Source of the DNA: Alkaliphilus sp. B6464
GTDB lineage: Bacteria > Bacillota > Clostridia > Peptostreptococcales > Natronincolaceae
Length of the DNA: 64,000 nucleotides
Assembly: GCF_018141165.1 (NCBI RefSeq)
Contig: NZ_CP058557.1
Span: forward strand, 3,038,001-3,102,000
Direction: 5' to 3'
This document shows, piece by piece, positions 36,282 to 44,928 of the stretch (the first letter of the stretch is position 1; each line of letters begins with the position of its first letter). The notes under the pieces are model-generated. The model was not told the origin of the DNA, ran no database searches, and was given only the letters and a program-made list of their open reading frames with translations. A program made the position numbers and the translations under genes.

Positions 36282-36473
36282 TTAGTCTCTTCTATATTTA
36301 TCCGCTAATCTTTGTAGCTCTCTAGCGTGTGTACCACTTTCTTCAGCAAAATTTTTAAATAAAGATGCTACTTCCTTGTCCTCAGTCTGCTTTGAAAGCA
36401 TTTCAAAATCTCTAACCATTTCCTGCGCATCTAATAGCTTTTTCGTAATCATATCCTTTGTAGTTAAATTCAT
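36282..36473 (-). CDS. Small helical protein, ferritin-like repeat (63 residues)
   Basis: Starts MNLTTKDMITKKLLDAQEMV; the AGGAGGT site is 7 bases ahead of this ATG, while a GTG three codons upstream lies inside the site. A single long helix pair with ExxxxH features (FAEESGTHARELQRL) resembles one half of ferritin-like or rubrerythrin-like helical bundles, and of spore coat proteins of the CotF type, but it is too short for a whole four-helix fold. Function unknown. A terminator follows immediately. Confidence 0.65.
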   Translation of the reverse strand: MNLTTKDMITKKLLDAQEMVRDFEMLSKQTEDKEVASLFKNFAEESGTHARELQRLADKYRRD

Positions 36474-36526
36474 ATATAACACCTCCTTCTGTTATTATTT
36501 TGCTAGTTTATACTTAAATTATGTAT

Positions 36527-36763
36527 TTAAACCATACTTTTATCTTGTTCCCATGTATTGAATAATGTAATAGTATCTAAATCATTATTCTCAGTCTTAA
36601 TATTTTTAATTGTATCTATATATTTTAATAATAATCTATCTAATTTATCTTCTATTAAAAATTCGTCTAAACTTGGGGTCTCAAAAAATCTCTTAGGAAA
36701 AGCTAACTCCCCTAATTTGAATCCAATTATAAGAACCTCATTAACACTAAAATCAATTTTTGT
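36527..36763 (-). pseudogene. Coding-like remnant without start codon
   Basis: A 78-codon open frame on the minus strand reads like real protein (acidic, amphipathic, with a LAFPKRFFETPSLDEF stretch and a C-terminal NTWEQDKSMV), yet it holds no ATG, GTG or TTG near its beginning and begins just after a TAA. Codon use looks coding. The likely reading is the 3' end of a gene whose 5' part has been lost. No family recognised. Lies in the gap between the small ferritin-like gene and the ABC exporter operon. Confidence 0.35.
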
Positions 36764-36893
36764 TTATTGTTGCCTAAAGTATTTTGCTTATACTAAAATA
36801 ATTTAAAATAAGATTTCATTATATTAAAGGAATTTTTTGAATTTTATAGAATAAAAAGTTTAGTGTGGCAAAATATCTTGAGAGGTGAATACA

Positions 36894-38642
36894 GTGAAGC
36901 ACTTTAAACGATTGAAAGATTTCTTGATTAAAAACAAATGGTACTATATATTAGGAGTACTTTGGCTTTTAATTGTAGACGTACTCCAATTACTTGTACC
37001 GGAAGTACTACGAAGATTTACTGATGATGTTTCCTCGGGTCATTTAACCCGCGAAAGTTTATTACGTTACGGACTTTATATTATTGCAATAGGAATCAGT
37101 ATTGCATTTTTTCGATTTTTATGGAGAATGTACATTATTGGTGTCTCAAGAAGGTTAGAATATGAGCTTAGAAATAAGCTATTTACTCATCTCCAATCTC
37201 TTTCTACCAACTATTATAATACACATAAAACAGGAGACTTAATGGCTCATGCTACTAACGATATAAATGCAATACGAATGGCTTTGGGTCCTGGAGTAGT
37301 AATGATGACAGATGCAATATTTATGACTGCAATAGCTATCTCTATGATGGCTACTACTACAGATCTACGTTTGACTTTTTTTGCATTAATACCTCTGCCA
37401 TTTTTAGCATATGCCATAGGCAAGTTTGGTAAGAAAATAAATGCTAGATTTAAATCTGTTCAAGAAGCTTTTTCAGCTTTAACTGATACTGTGCAGGAAA
37501 ACTTTGCTGGAATAAGAGTAATAAAATCTTTTGTTCAAGAGGAAGCGGAAGTTAAGAAGTTTAGTGATAAAAATAGGCTTTTATTCAATAAAAACATGAC
37601 TTTAGTAAAATTATTTGGAATGTTTCATCCTTTTATTCAATTAATGGCATCCCTTAGTTTTTTAATCGCTATTTTTTACGGAAGCACATTAGTAATATAC
37701 GGACAAATATCTCTAGGTGACTTTGTTGCCTTCAATACTTATTTATCTTTGCTCGTCTGGCCAATGATGGCTATAGGATGGGTAATTAATATGCTCCAAA
37801 GAGGGGCTGCATCTATGGAAAGAATAAATAGCATTTTGGATGTGGAACCAGAAATAATAGATGCACCAGATGCAATTGATCTTGATAATTTTAAAGGAGA
37901 TATTGTATTTGATAATGTTACTTTTAAATATCCTAATAGCAATTACAATGCCTTAGAAAACTTTTCTGTATACATACCATCAGGTAGTAGCTTAGGTATT
38001 ATAGGGAAAACAGGTAGTGGAAAAACAACAATTATTAATCTACTTTTAAGGCTTTATGATATAGAAGAAGGGACAATTTCTTTAGATAATCATAATATAG
38101 CCAAAATCAAACTAAAGTTTTTACGGGATAATATCGGGTATGTTGACCAAGACAGCTTTTTATTTTCAACTACAATTGCAGAGAATATAGCCTTTGGTGT
38201 AGATAACTTTTCTATGGATGAGGTTGAAAATGTAGCAAGGATTGCTGAAGTTCATGAAAATATTATAGACTTTACTAATGGATACGAAACCTTTGTTGGA
38301 GAAAGAGGTGTGACGCTTTCAGGTGGCCAAAAACAAAGAACATCCATAGCTAGGGCGTTAATTAAGAAGCCTCAAATATTAATTTTTGATGACTCTCTAT
38401 CGGCTGTAGATACGGATACAGAAGAGAAGATTCTCCAAGGTCTTAAAGATGAAATGAAAAACAAAACAACAATACTTATTGCTCATAGAATATCCACTAT
38501 TAAAGATTGTAATGAAATCATAGTATTAGATGAAGGCAAAATTGTTGAAAAAGGCAACCATATTCAGCTATTGCAGAGCAAAGGTTTGTATTATGAATTT
38601 TATCAAAAACAGTTACTTGAAGAGAAAATATATAACGAGTAG
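36894..38642 (+). CDS. ABC exporter half-transporter, degenerate ATP site (YheI/BmrC-like)
   Basis: First subunit of a heterodimeric multidrug-type exporter: six TM helices (to about residue 310), then a nucleotide-binding domain. Walker A is GKTGSGKT and the signature LSGGQKQR is canonical. Walker B ends in FDDSLSAVD: the catalytic Glu is Asp, marking the degenerate site of heterodimers such as BmrCD or TM287/288. The start GTG at 36894 is set by an AGAGG site 8 bases ahead, over a GTG at 36885 within it. The second subunit follows after 19 bases. Substrate unknown. Confidence 0.93.
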   Translation: MKHFKRLKDFLIKNKWYYILGVLWLLIVDVLQLLVPEVLRRFTDDVSSGHLTRESLLRYGLYIIAIGISIAFFRFLWRMYIIGVSRRLEYELRNKLFTHLQSLSTNYYNTHKTGDLMAHATNDINAIRMALGPGVVMMTDAIFMTAIAISMMATTTDLRLTFFALIPLPFLAYAIGKFGKKINARFKSVQEAFSALTDTVQENFAGIRVIKSFVQEEAEVKKFSDKNRLLFNKNMTLVKLFGMFHPFIQLMASLSFLIAIFYGSTLVIYGQISLGDFVAFNTYLSLLVWPMMAIGWVINMLQRGAASMERINSILDVEPEIIDAPDAIDLDNFKGDIVFDNVTFKYPNSNYNALENFSVYIPSGSSLGIIGKTGSGKTTIINLLLRLYDIEEGTISLDNHNIAKIKLKFLRDNIGYVDQDSFLFSTTIAENIAFGVDNFSMDEVENVARIAEVHENIIDFTNGYETFVGERGVTLSGGQKQRTSIARALIKKPQILIFDDSLSAVDTDTEEKILQGLKDEMKNKTTILIAHRISTIKDCNEIIVLDEGKIVEKGNHIQLLQSKGLYYEFYQKQLLEEKIYNE

Positions 38643-38661
38643 ATAGTTAGGGGTGTAGACA

Positions 38662-40734
38662 ATGAGTAATATTCACAATGAAGAAGTATTAGGTAAGGCC
38701 TATGATTCTAAACTAATGGCTCGACTTTTAACATATGCCAAACCCTATTGGGCATGGTTATTAATATGCATTATGCTCCTTATGGTCATTGCAGGTATTG
38801 ATCTTGCAGGCCCTTATTTAATAAAAGTAGCTATAGATGAACATATTAATATTTACGATAGACCTATAGCAGTTTATGATATCCCTCCAGCAGGCAATAA
38901 TAATGTTATCTTTTTTGAAGACAAATATTATATTACGCTAAATAAAGGCAAGGAGAATATTATCGAAAGCTCCTATAAAAATGTACAATTAGTTAGACAC
39001 AATAAAGATACCTTTTTAGTTGATGGTTATTTTAATTTGCAGAAAAATGATTTTACTATTGTGGAAAAGGATGGACAGTTTACTGTAGAAACTAAAGTTG
39101 GAAGCTTTAATGCACGTAAATTAACAGGGAATGAAGTTAAACTATTTAGAGAAAATGACGTTTCGTCCATACGTAGACTAGGCCTATTCTATTTTGCTAT
39201 AATTATTGCTGGATTTATACTAAACTATGTTCAAGTATATTTGCTAAATTATACAAGCAATAAGATTGTATTTAATATTAGAGATGAATTATTTACTCAT
39301 TTAGAAGAAATGTCTTTAAGCTTTTTTGATAAAAATCCAGTAGGCCGTTTAGTTACTAGAGTAACCAACGATACAGAGACATTGCAAGAGATGTATAGTG
39401 CAGTTTTGGTCAACTTGTTTAAGGATTTATTTTTAATACTAGGAATTATCATTATAATGATAGGAATGAATATTAAGTTAGCTCTATTATCCCTTACGGT
39501 TGTTCCTATAATATTAATAGCAACAACTATATTTAGAATAAAAATTCGCAAAGCTTATAGGGAAGTCAGGGTAAAACTAGCAAAAATTAATGCTACATTA
39601 AATGAAAATTTTACTGGGATGAAAACTGTACATATTTTCAAGAGGGAAAAACAACAGGCTGAACAGTTCGATAGTATTAATAAGGAATATTTAGAGGCTA
39701 ATAAAAAAGAAATTCTTATTTTCTCCATCTTCCGTCCATCTATGGAGATAGTCAGATCTTTAGGTATTGCCATTATTATTTGGTATGGTGGTGGCCAAGT
39801 AATTAGTCAATCTATACAGTTTGGTGTTTTAGTTGCATTTATCGACTACTTAAAGCAGTTTTTTCAACCAATAAATGACTTAACAGAAAAATATAATATT
39901 CTTCAATCTGCGATGGCATCATCAGAGAGAATTTTTGCACTACTTGATAAAGATCCAGATATTATTACGCCAGCAAAACCTAGGGATATTGATAATTTAC
40001 AAGGAACCATTGAATTTAAAAATGTCTGGTTTGCATATAACAGCGAAGACTGGGTTTTAAAGGACATTAGTTTTAAAATAAACTCTGGAGAATCCGTAGC
40101 CTTTGTAGGAGCCACTGGAGCAGGTAAATCCTCAATTATCAACCTAATTAGTAGATTTTATGATATTCAAAAAGGTGAGATATTAATTGACGGTGTTAAT
40201 ATTAAAGACATCCCTCTATCTACCTTGAGAAAAAATATAGGGATAGTACTTCAGGATGTATTTATGTTTACTGGTACTATAAAGGATAATATAGTTTTAA
40301 ATAATTATGATATTCCTGATACAAAAGTACAGGAAATTGCTCAGTATGTTAATGCCCATGACTTTATAGAAAAGCTTCCTAAAAAATATGAAGAACCTGT
40401 AATGGAAAGGGGTTCTACTCTTTCTTCTGGACAAAGACAACTACTTGCATTTGCTAGGGCATTGGCAACAGATCCTTCAATATTAGTTTTAGATGAAGCT
40501 ACTTCTAATATAGATACAGAAACAGAGGAGTTAATTCAAGACGCAGTTGTAAAGCTAATAAAAGGCAGAACTTCAATAGCTATTGCTCATAGACTATCGA
40601 CCATTCAAAACTGCAATAAAATTATGGTTCTTCATAAAGGACGTCTGCGCGAAGTTGGAAATCATCAGGAGCTGTTAGAAAAGGAAGGAATTTATTATAA
40701 GCTTTATCAGCTACAGTACAAAGAAAGTATGTAG
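38662..40734 (+). CDS. ABC exporter half-transporter, catalytic site (YheH/BmrD-like)
   Basis: Second subunit of the exporter, 690 residues. Between TM1 and TM2 it has an extra loop of about 110 residues (after DEHINIY up to SSIRRLGLFY), absent from its partner and typical of YheH-type proteins; it would face outside. The nucleotide domain has Walker A GATGAGKSS and a canonical catalytic Glu (LVLDEATSNID), but its signature is altered to LSSGQRQL. It thus supplies the changed signature to the degenerate site of the pair, so the asymmetry is complementary. AGGGGTG precedes the ATG. Transcription ends at a hairpin 50 bases beyond. Confidence 0.94.
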   Translation: MSNIHNEEVLGKAYDSKLMARLLTYAKPYWAWLLICIMLLMVIAGIDLAGPYLIKVAIDEHINIYDRPIAVYDIPPAGNNNVIFFEDKYYITLNKGKENIIESSYKNVQLVRHNKDTFLVDGYFNLQKNDFTIVEKDGQFTVETKVGSFNARKLTGNEVKLFRENDVSSIRRLGLFYFAIIIAGFILNYVQVYLLNYTSNKIVFNIRDELFTHLEEMSLSFFDKNPVGRLVTRVTNDTETLQEMYSAVLVNLFKDLFLILGIIIIMIGMNIKLALLSLTVVPIILIATTIFRIKIRKAYREVRVKLAKINATLNENFTGMKTVHIFKREKQQAEQFDSINKEYLEANKKEILIFSIFRPSMEIVRSLGIAIIIWYGGGQVISQSIQFGVLVAFIDYLKQFFQPINDLTEKYNILQSAMASSERIFALLDKDPDIITPAKPRDIDNLQGTIEFKNVWFAYNSEDWVLKDISFKINSGESVAFVGATGAGKSSIINLISRFYDIQKGEILIDGVNIKDIPLSTLRKNIGIVLQDVFMFTGTIKDNIVLNNYDIPDTKVQEIAQYVNAHDFIEKLPKKYEEPVMERGSTLSSGQRQLLAFARALATDPSILVLDEATSNIDTETEELIQDAVVKLIKGRTSIAIAHRLSTIQNCNKIMVLHKGRLREVGNHQELLEKEGIYYKLYQLQYKESM

Positions 40735-40783
40735 CACATCATTCAAATTAGGTAAAAATTTAATAAAAACAGCGGAACTATAA

Positions 40784-40817
40784 AAGATCCTATCTCTAAA
40801 GATGGGATCTTATTTTT
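40784..40817 (+). terminator. Terminator of the ABC exporter operon
   Basis: A 12-bp stem (AAGATCCTATCT facing AGATGGGATCTT, one G-T wobble) with a 4-base loop and TTATTTTT exit. Confidence 0.85.
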
Positions 40818-40836
40818 AACTAATATGAACTATTAT

Positions 40837-40977
40837 TTAACCTTCTTGCAAAAATCTATTTTCATACATTTCGCATTCATCTAAGGTGCAGGTGTTAACA
40901 ACACAGTGTATGCAAGTATATACTCCACAATTCCTAGATTCTTTTAGTCCTTTTTCTTGTTTCTTATCCTCTTTCAT
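40837..40977 (-). CDS. Small cysteine-rich protein, 46 residues
   Basis: A short gene with a good GGAAGGGG site 8 bases before the ATG at 40977. The N-terminal third is highly charged (KEDKKQEKGLKES). Then five Cys occur in C-x4-C-x2-C-x4-C-x4-C order (residues 17, 22, 25, 30, 35). The pattern suggests metal or cluster binding. It is not the SCIFF peptide: no Cys-rich repeated pattern, no radical SAM gene beside it. It is convergent with the ABC exporter. Whether it is secreted through that exporter is speculative; there is no leader of the GG type. Confidence 0.6.
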   Translation of the reverse strand: MKEDKKQEKGLKESRNCGVYTCIHCVVNTCTLDECEMYENRFLQEG

Positions 40978-41300
40978 ATTTTAACCCCTTCCTTAGATAA
41001 GTTTTATTTGTAATATTATTATAAATTATTATCATTTGTTTGTCAATTGAAATAATTATTAATTTTATTTCATTTTATAATTATATATATTGTTTAGAGA
41101 TAATAATATTATAATTGCAATACATAGAATCCTCTGTTTTATAAGATTCATCAATTGAGTAACCATAAGGAAAGAGCTCTATATTTTTAAATAAAGATTT
41201 AATTTTGCAATTTGTTAAATATTTATTGCATTTTTTCTTGCAAAAATCAAATTCATTGCAAGAATTTTACCTAATGACTGATAACTTCAAGACATATTGT
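40978..41300. other. AT-rich gap without recognisable gene
   Basis: No convincing coding frame, tRNA or hairpin-T terminator. It should carry the promoter for the Cys-rich mini-gene on its left side and receive the 3' end of the zinc-ribbon gene on its right. Confidence 0.5.
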
Positions 41301-41543
41301 TCACATCCAAATTTGATTAACAGGTATTCTTTTATCATCACTACAGTTTGGACAGTAAAAAAGATGTACGCACCGATGACCTTCTACACCATCAATCCTT
41401 TGAGTTATACTTTTGTCTAAATACGGGCTGTAATTATCAAAATAGTCTTCTATTGCACCTCTTGCATCCATTTGATTACCACAATCAGAACATTTTACTA
41501 TGTAACTTGCCATTCCATTACAAATAGGACAAACCCATTCCAT
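41301..41543 (-). CDS. Zinc-ribbon protein, 80 residues
   Basis: Starts MEWVCPICNGMASYIVKCSD; the AGGAGG site is 7 bases ahead of this ATG, so the longer frame upstream is not used. Cys pairs: CPIC, CSDC and CPNC, with further Cys/His (GHRCVH). Two zinc ribbons are thus possible. No helical domain or enzyme motif. Function unknown; such proteins are often nucleic-acid or protein adaptors. It stands alone. Confidence 0.75.
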   Translation of the reverse strand: MEWVCPICNGMASYIVKCSDCGNQMDARGAIEDYFDNYSPYLDKSITQRIDGVEGHRCVHLFYCPNCSDDKRIPVNQIWM

Positions 41544-41713
41544 AAAAATACCTCCTACCAACTGGCTTTTTAATACCAGGTATTTTATCCTCATATGCTA
41601 ACTTTATAAAATAAATAGGATATACTCTAAGCTTTAAGCATGATCACATATATTGTATGTTTTTTTCAAAAAAATAAACAAGCTATTTTTAGTAGCCTGT
41701 TTGTAGACCTAAC

Positions 41714-42346
41714 CTATTTACTATACTTTTCAAAAATATCATCCAAGGCTTCCCTAAGTAAAAAAGCTTCTGTCTTATCTGTTTTCTGAGATAATTCTGC
41801 TAACCTTTCAAGTTGCGTCTTTGTATAATAGCTGGACTTTAATACCATACTCTCACTTTCTGCCATATAAACTCGGTTTTTTCCTTCCTTTTTTGCCCTA
41901 AAAAGCGCACTATCAGCAGCCCTAAAAAGATCTACAGAATTTTTAGCATTTCTAGGATGATTAGCTATACCTACGCTAATACGTATATTAATTTCCTTTT
42001 TCTTTTCCTTATCTCCTAGAGCGAATGTATTTGCTTCTAAATATTTTCTTATCTCTTCAATCATAATAAACCCGGTTTCAGAAAGTGTATTAGAGAATAT
42101 AACACTAAATTCATCTTTATTTGATCTACATACTAAATCATCACTCTTTAAGTTTTGTTTCAAAATAGATGCCATTTTCTTCAACACTTGATCTCCTATA
42201 TATTCTCCATAATAGCTATTAACAGTGTTAAAATTATCTATATCTATAGAAGCCAATGTAAAAGTTTCATTTAAGCTAGATATTTTATTCTCAACTACAG
42301 ATAAAAGTTCTGCCTTTGTCATAATTCCTTCTATACTTTGAAGCAT
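41714..42346 (-). CDS. Degenerate GGDEF domain with ribbon-helix-helix-like tail
   Basis: A 210-residue soluble protein. The GGDEF fold is plain (ASIDIDNFNTVNSYYGEYIG, then SVGIANHPRNAKNSVDLFRA, ADSALFRAKKEGKNRVY). The signature itself reads SNKDEF: both Gly are lost, and the I-site is KSDD in place of RxxD. Cyclase activity is therefore doubtful, though the metal Asp and the GTP fold remain. After residue 170 a strand and two helices (YYTKTQLERLAELSQKTDKT, then AFLLREALDDIF) look like an RHH/CopG DNA-binding unit. A nucleotide-responsive regulator is the obvious reading, but it is inference. GTGAGG region precedes the ATG. Alone in its transcript. Confidence 0.8.
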   Translation of the reverse strand: MLQSIEGIMTKAELLSVVENKISSLNETFTLASIDIDNFNTVNSYYGEYIGDQVLKKMASILKQNLKSDDLVCRSNKDEFSVIFSNTLSETGFIMIEEIRKYLEANTFALGDKEKKKEINIRISVGIANHPRNAKNSVDLFRAADSALFRAKKEGKNRVYMAESESMVLKSSYYTKTQLERLAELSQKTDKTEAFLLREALDDIFEKYSK

Positions 42347-42550
42347 AAATACCTCACCCCTTTTATATTTTTTCTTTATATATATGTACCCATATATATG
42401 TATTATTCACTTTTAAAAGAACTTTTTTCTAATTTCTCAAACTCTAATGCCTATAATCACTCCGTACAATAGCTTTCCAGTAATAAAGCTTGTTGCTATA
42501 GAATATGTATGAATATAGTTAAATAAAGCTTTACGCAGGGAGGTAATTAA

Positions 42551-44095
42551 TTGAAAAAATCTTCTTTTATTTACGGAACAATTTTATTAGTTATAGTTAA
42601 TTTTCTAGTTAGATCCCTTGGGTTTGTATATAAAATAATACTCTCAAGATTGATAGGACCAGAGGCTATAGGTCTATATCAGATGGTGTTTCCTTTTTTA
42701 ATGTTACTTATAACAGCAACATCTGCAGGCATTCCATCAGCAGTATCTAAACTTGTAGCTACGGAAAACTCTTTAAATAATAGAGAGGGTGTTTATAAAA
42801 TATTAACTATATCTCTTTTCATTGGCGGAGCCTTATCTTTAGTTTTATCCATATTGGTGTCGCTTAATATGGACTTCATTGTTACTAAAGTATTAAAAAA
42901 CGAAGCAATATTCTATCCAGTTTTATTCACAATCCCCGCAATAAGCTTAATAACCTTTGCTAGTATAATAAGAGGTTTTTTTTATGGATTAAAAGATATG
43001 AAACCTCCTGCTAATGCACAAATTATAGAGCAATTATTTCGTATAATATTTGTATTATCCTATTTAGCATATAAAAAGCCATCCAATCCTGTTCTAGCTG
43101 CTACCATAGGGATTATCGGAGTTTCACTTGGAGAATTTTTTGGGCTAATATACTTGATATTTAAGTTTAATCTGAGAAAGTTAAACCCTAGAAGGCATCT
43201 TATAAAAGTCTATACAGAGTCTTCATTGAAAGTAGCTAGTAGCATACTATATATATCAATACCTATTACTATAGGTAGGTTAGTTTCATCATTAATGCAA
43301 ACAGCAAGTTCAATTCTAATACCGCAGAGATTAATTATTGCAGGATATACAAACTCCGAGGCAATTCAAGCCTTTGGTAAAATAACCGGAATGGCAATGC
43401 CACTATTGTTTCTACCCTTTACTGTGACGTCTGCCTTAGCAGTTAATATTATTCCAAATATATCAGAACAAATGGCAATCAACAATATGGATGATGTTAG
43501 TGAGCAATGTAATTTAGCAATAAAAATAACATTGTTAGTGGCTATTCCAATAACTATTATATATACTGCATTCGGCAACCACATAGCACAACTAATTTAC
43601 AACCTAGAAGACGTAGGAAACTATTTATCTATAATAAGCTATTCAACCATATTTTTATGTATGCAGCACACTTTATCTGGTATTTTACACGGAATGGGAA
43701 AACAAATAATCACTACAGTTAACTATTTACTAGGCATGGTAATTCAGCTCTATTGTACATATTTTTTAATCTCTAATCCGAAATATGGGATAAATGGTTT
43801 CTTTATCGGATATATACTTTCAGCTTTCGTTATCTTTACATTAAATTTTATTACGTTAAAACGAGCTATTAAAATTAGACTCTCTATACTACAATTGTTA
43901 ATTAAACCAACAGTATTGTCGAGTCTAGCAGCTGTATCAATGTTATATATTTATAAAGTATCTTATCTAGCTACAAACAGTAATTTCCTAAGCACTATGG
44001 TTTCAGCATTATTAGGGGGCATATTGTACTTGCTTTTATTATCTATAACTAAAACCTTAAATGTTAAATCGATTATAAAAGAAATTAAAGGATAG
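42551..44095 (+). CDS. SpoVB-like lipid/oligosaccharide flippase (MVF family)
   Basis: Membrane protein of 514 residues with about 14 TM helices. Members move lipid-linked cell-wall or polysaccharide precursors across the membrane; SpoVB does so for spore cortex. The N-terminus (KSSFIYGTILLVIVNFLVRS, then RLIGPEAIGLYQMVFPFL) and the SAGIPSAVSKLVA motif are family hallmarks. The start is TTG at 42551, with GGGAGG 8 bases ahead. A terminator overlaps the stop. Several paralogues usually exist per genome, so an exact spoVB role is not certain. Confidence 0.9.
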   Translation: MKKSSFIYGTILLVIVNFLVRSLGFVYKIILSRLIGPEAIGLYQMVFPFLMLLITATSAGIPSAVSKLVATENSLNNREGVYKILTISLFIGGALSLVLSILVSLNMDFIVTKVLKNEAIFYPVLFTIPAISLITFASIIRGFFYGLKDMKPPANAQIIEQLFRIIFVLSYLAYKKPSNPVLAATIGIIGVSLGEFFGLIYLIFKFNLRKLNPRRHLIKVYTESSLKVASSILYISIPITIGRLVSSLMQTASSILIPQRLIIAGYTNSEAIQAFGKITGMAMPLLFLPFTVTSALAVNIIPNISEQMAINNMDDVSEQCNLAIKITLLVAIPITIIYTAFGNHIAQLIYNLEDVGNYLSIISYSTIFLCMQHTLSGILHGMGKQIITTVNYLLGMVIQLYCTYFLISNPKYGINGFFIGYILSAFVIFTLNFITLKRAIKIRLSILQLLIKPTVLSSLAAVSMLYIYKVSYLATNSNFLSTMVSALLGGILYLLLLSITKTLNVKSIIKEIKG

Positions 44096-44115
44096 GCCGA
44101 TAGCCTATCCCTTAA
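44089..44115 (+). terminator. Terminator after SpoVB-like gene
   Basis: Stem GGATAGGC/GCCTATCC with 5-base loop and T-rich exit; the stop codon is inside the left arm. It also sits at the 3' end of the convergent MOSC gene. Confidence 0.85.
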
Positions 44116-44132
44116 TTTCTTTTACAAGTATA

Positions 44133-44567
44133 CTATTTAATTATTTCAATATCATCACCAGGTTTAACTATACCACCTTTAATTACCTTAGTAAAAATAC
44201 CTTCTTTAGGCATTACACACTCTCCTACAGTATAAAAAATAGCACATTTTTGATGACATTCTTTACCTATTTGTGTTACTTCTTGAATAGTTTCACCTAT
44301 TTTTAATTGAGTACCTACAGGTAGTTCGTATAGAACGATACCTTCAGTAGTTATGTTTTCAGCAAACTTACCAGGTTCTAATCCATCTGCTCCCATTGCT
44401 ATTGCTTTATCTATACTCTCCTGAGCCAATAAACTAACCTGTCTATGCCAATTTGCTGCATGAGCGTCTCCTTCTAAGCCAAAATCTTCAATAAAAACTC
44501 CTTCTTTAATTTGATCCTTTGGTATTCCTTTTCTTCTACTAATATTAATTGCAACAACCTTTGCCAA
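44133..44567 (-). CDS. MOSC-domain protein
   Basis: A 144-residue stand-alone MOSC domain, a fold that binds sulphur-bearing molybdenum cofactor or similar sulphur carriers. Motifs: GLEGDAHAANWHRQVSLLA, PGKFAENITTEGI and a conserved Cys in GKECHQKC that could carry sulphur. The start is TTG at 44567 with GGGGGAG about 5 bases ahead. It lies next to a damaged molybdate-type regulator, fitting a molybdenum context, and 8 kb from a molybdopterin enzyme. Confidence 0.9.
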   Translation of the reverse strand: MAKVVAINISRRKGIPKDQIKEGVFIEDFGLEGDAHAANWHRQVSLLAQESIDKAIAMGADGLEPGKFAENITTEGIVLYELPVGTQLKIGETIQEVTQIGKECHQKCAIFYTVGECVMPKEGIFTKVIKGGIVKPGDDIEIIK

Positions 44568-44607
44568 ATTTACTCCCCCTTAAAATAAATATCATATTAA
44601 ATTAAAT

Positions 44608-44892
44608 CTAGATATATACGATATCTCCAATATTATCTGTACTATATCCATCTAATTTTACAATTTTACTAATAAACTCTTCACTATTAACAAACTGAAT
44701 ATCTGGTCTGGTTAAATCTTTCACAGATTGGATGCTTAAAGGATTACCTTTTTTAACCATTAGTCCTTGACTACGTTTTACAAACTTAATTATAGCATAA
44801 TCTAAACTATTTAGGTACTTTTTGATATAGGATTTATTATAATCTCCAGTTTCTTCATCCATAAGATGTATAGGAGATAAGTGGCACTCTCG
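44608..44892 (-). pseudogene. Remnant of molybdate-type substrate-binding regulator
   Basis: The frame reads ECHLSPIHLMDEETGDYN at its start, which is the middle of a PBP_like domain (binding-protein half of excisionase-type HTH regulators for molybdate). This match extends 10 codons upstream of the only ATG, up to a stop, so the N-terminal HTH and a start codon are gone. Then come SQGLMVKKGNPLSI and RPDIQFVN, and then a sudden jump to the C-terminal signature SEEFISKIVKLDGYSTDNIG; about 90-100 residues between them are missing relative to relatives. So the gene is deleted both at its 5' end and internally. Its position next to MOSC supports a former molybdenum role. Confidence 0.65.
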
Positions 44893-44928
44893 TTACACTT
44901 GTAATTTATATTTTATTACATAATAAAA

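Noticed and set aside
36558-36806. 82-codon plus-strand frame
   Set aside because: The minus strand over the same bases has more protein-like composition; the plus frame is hydrophobic and lacks a ribosome site.
40837-40977. SCIFF-type six-cysteine peptide precursor
   Set aside because: Only five Cys, different spacing, and no radical SAM maturase next to it.
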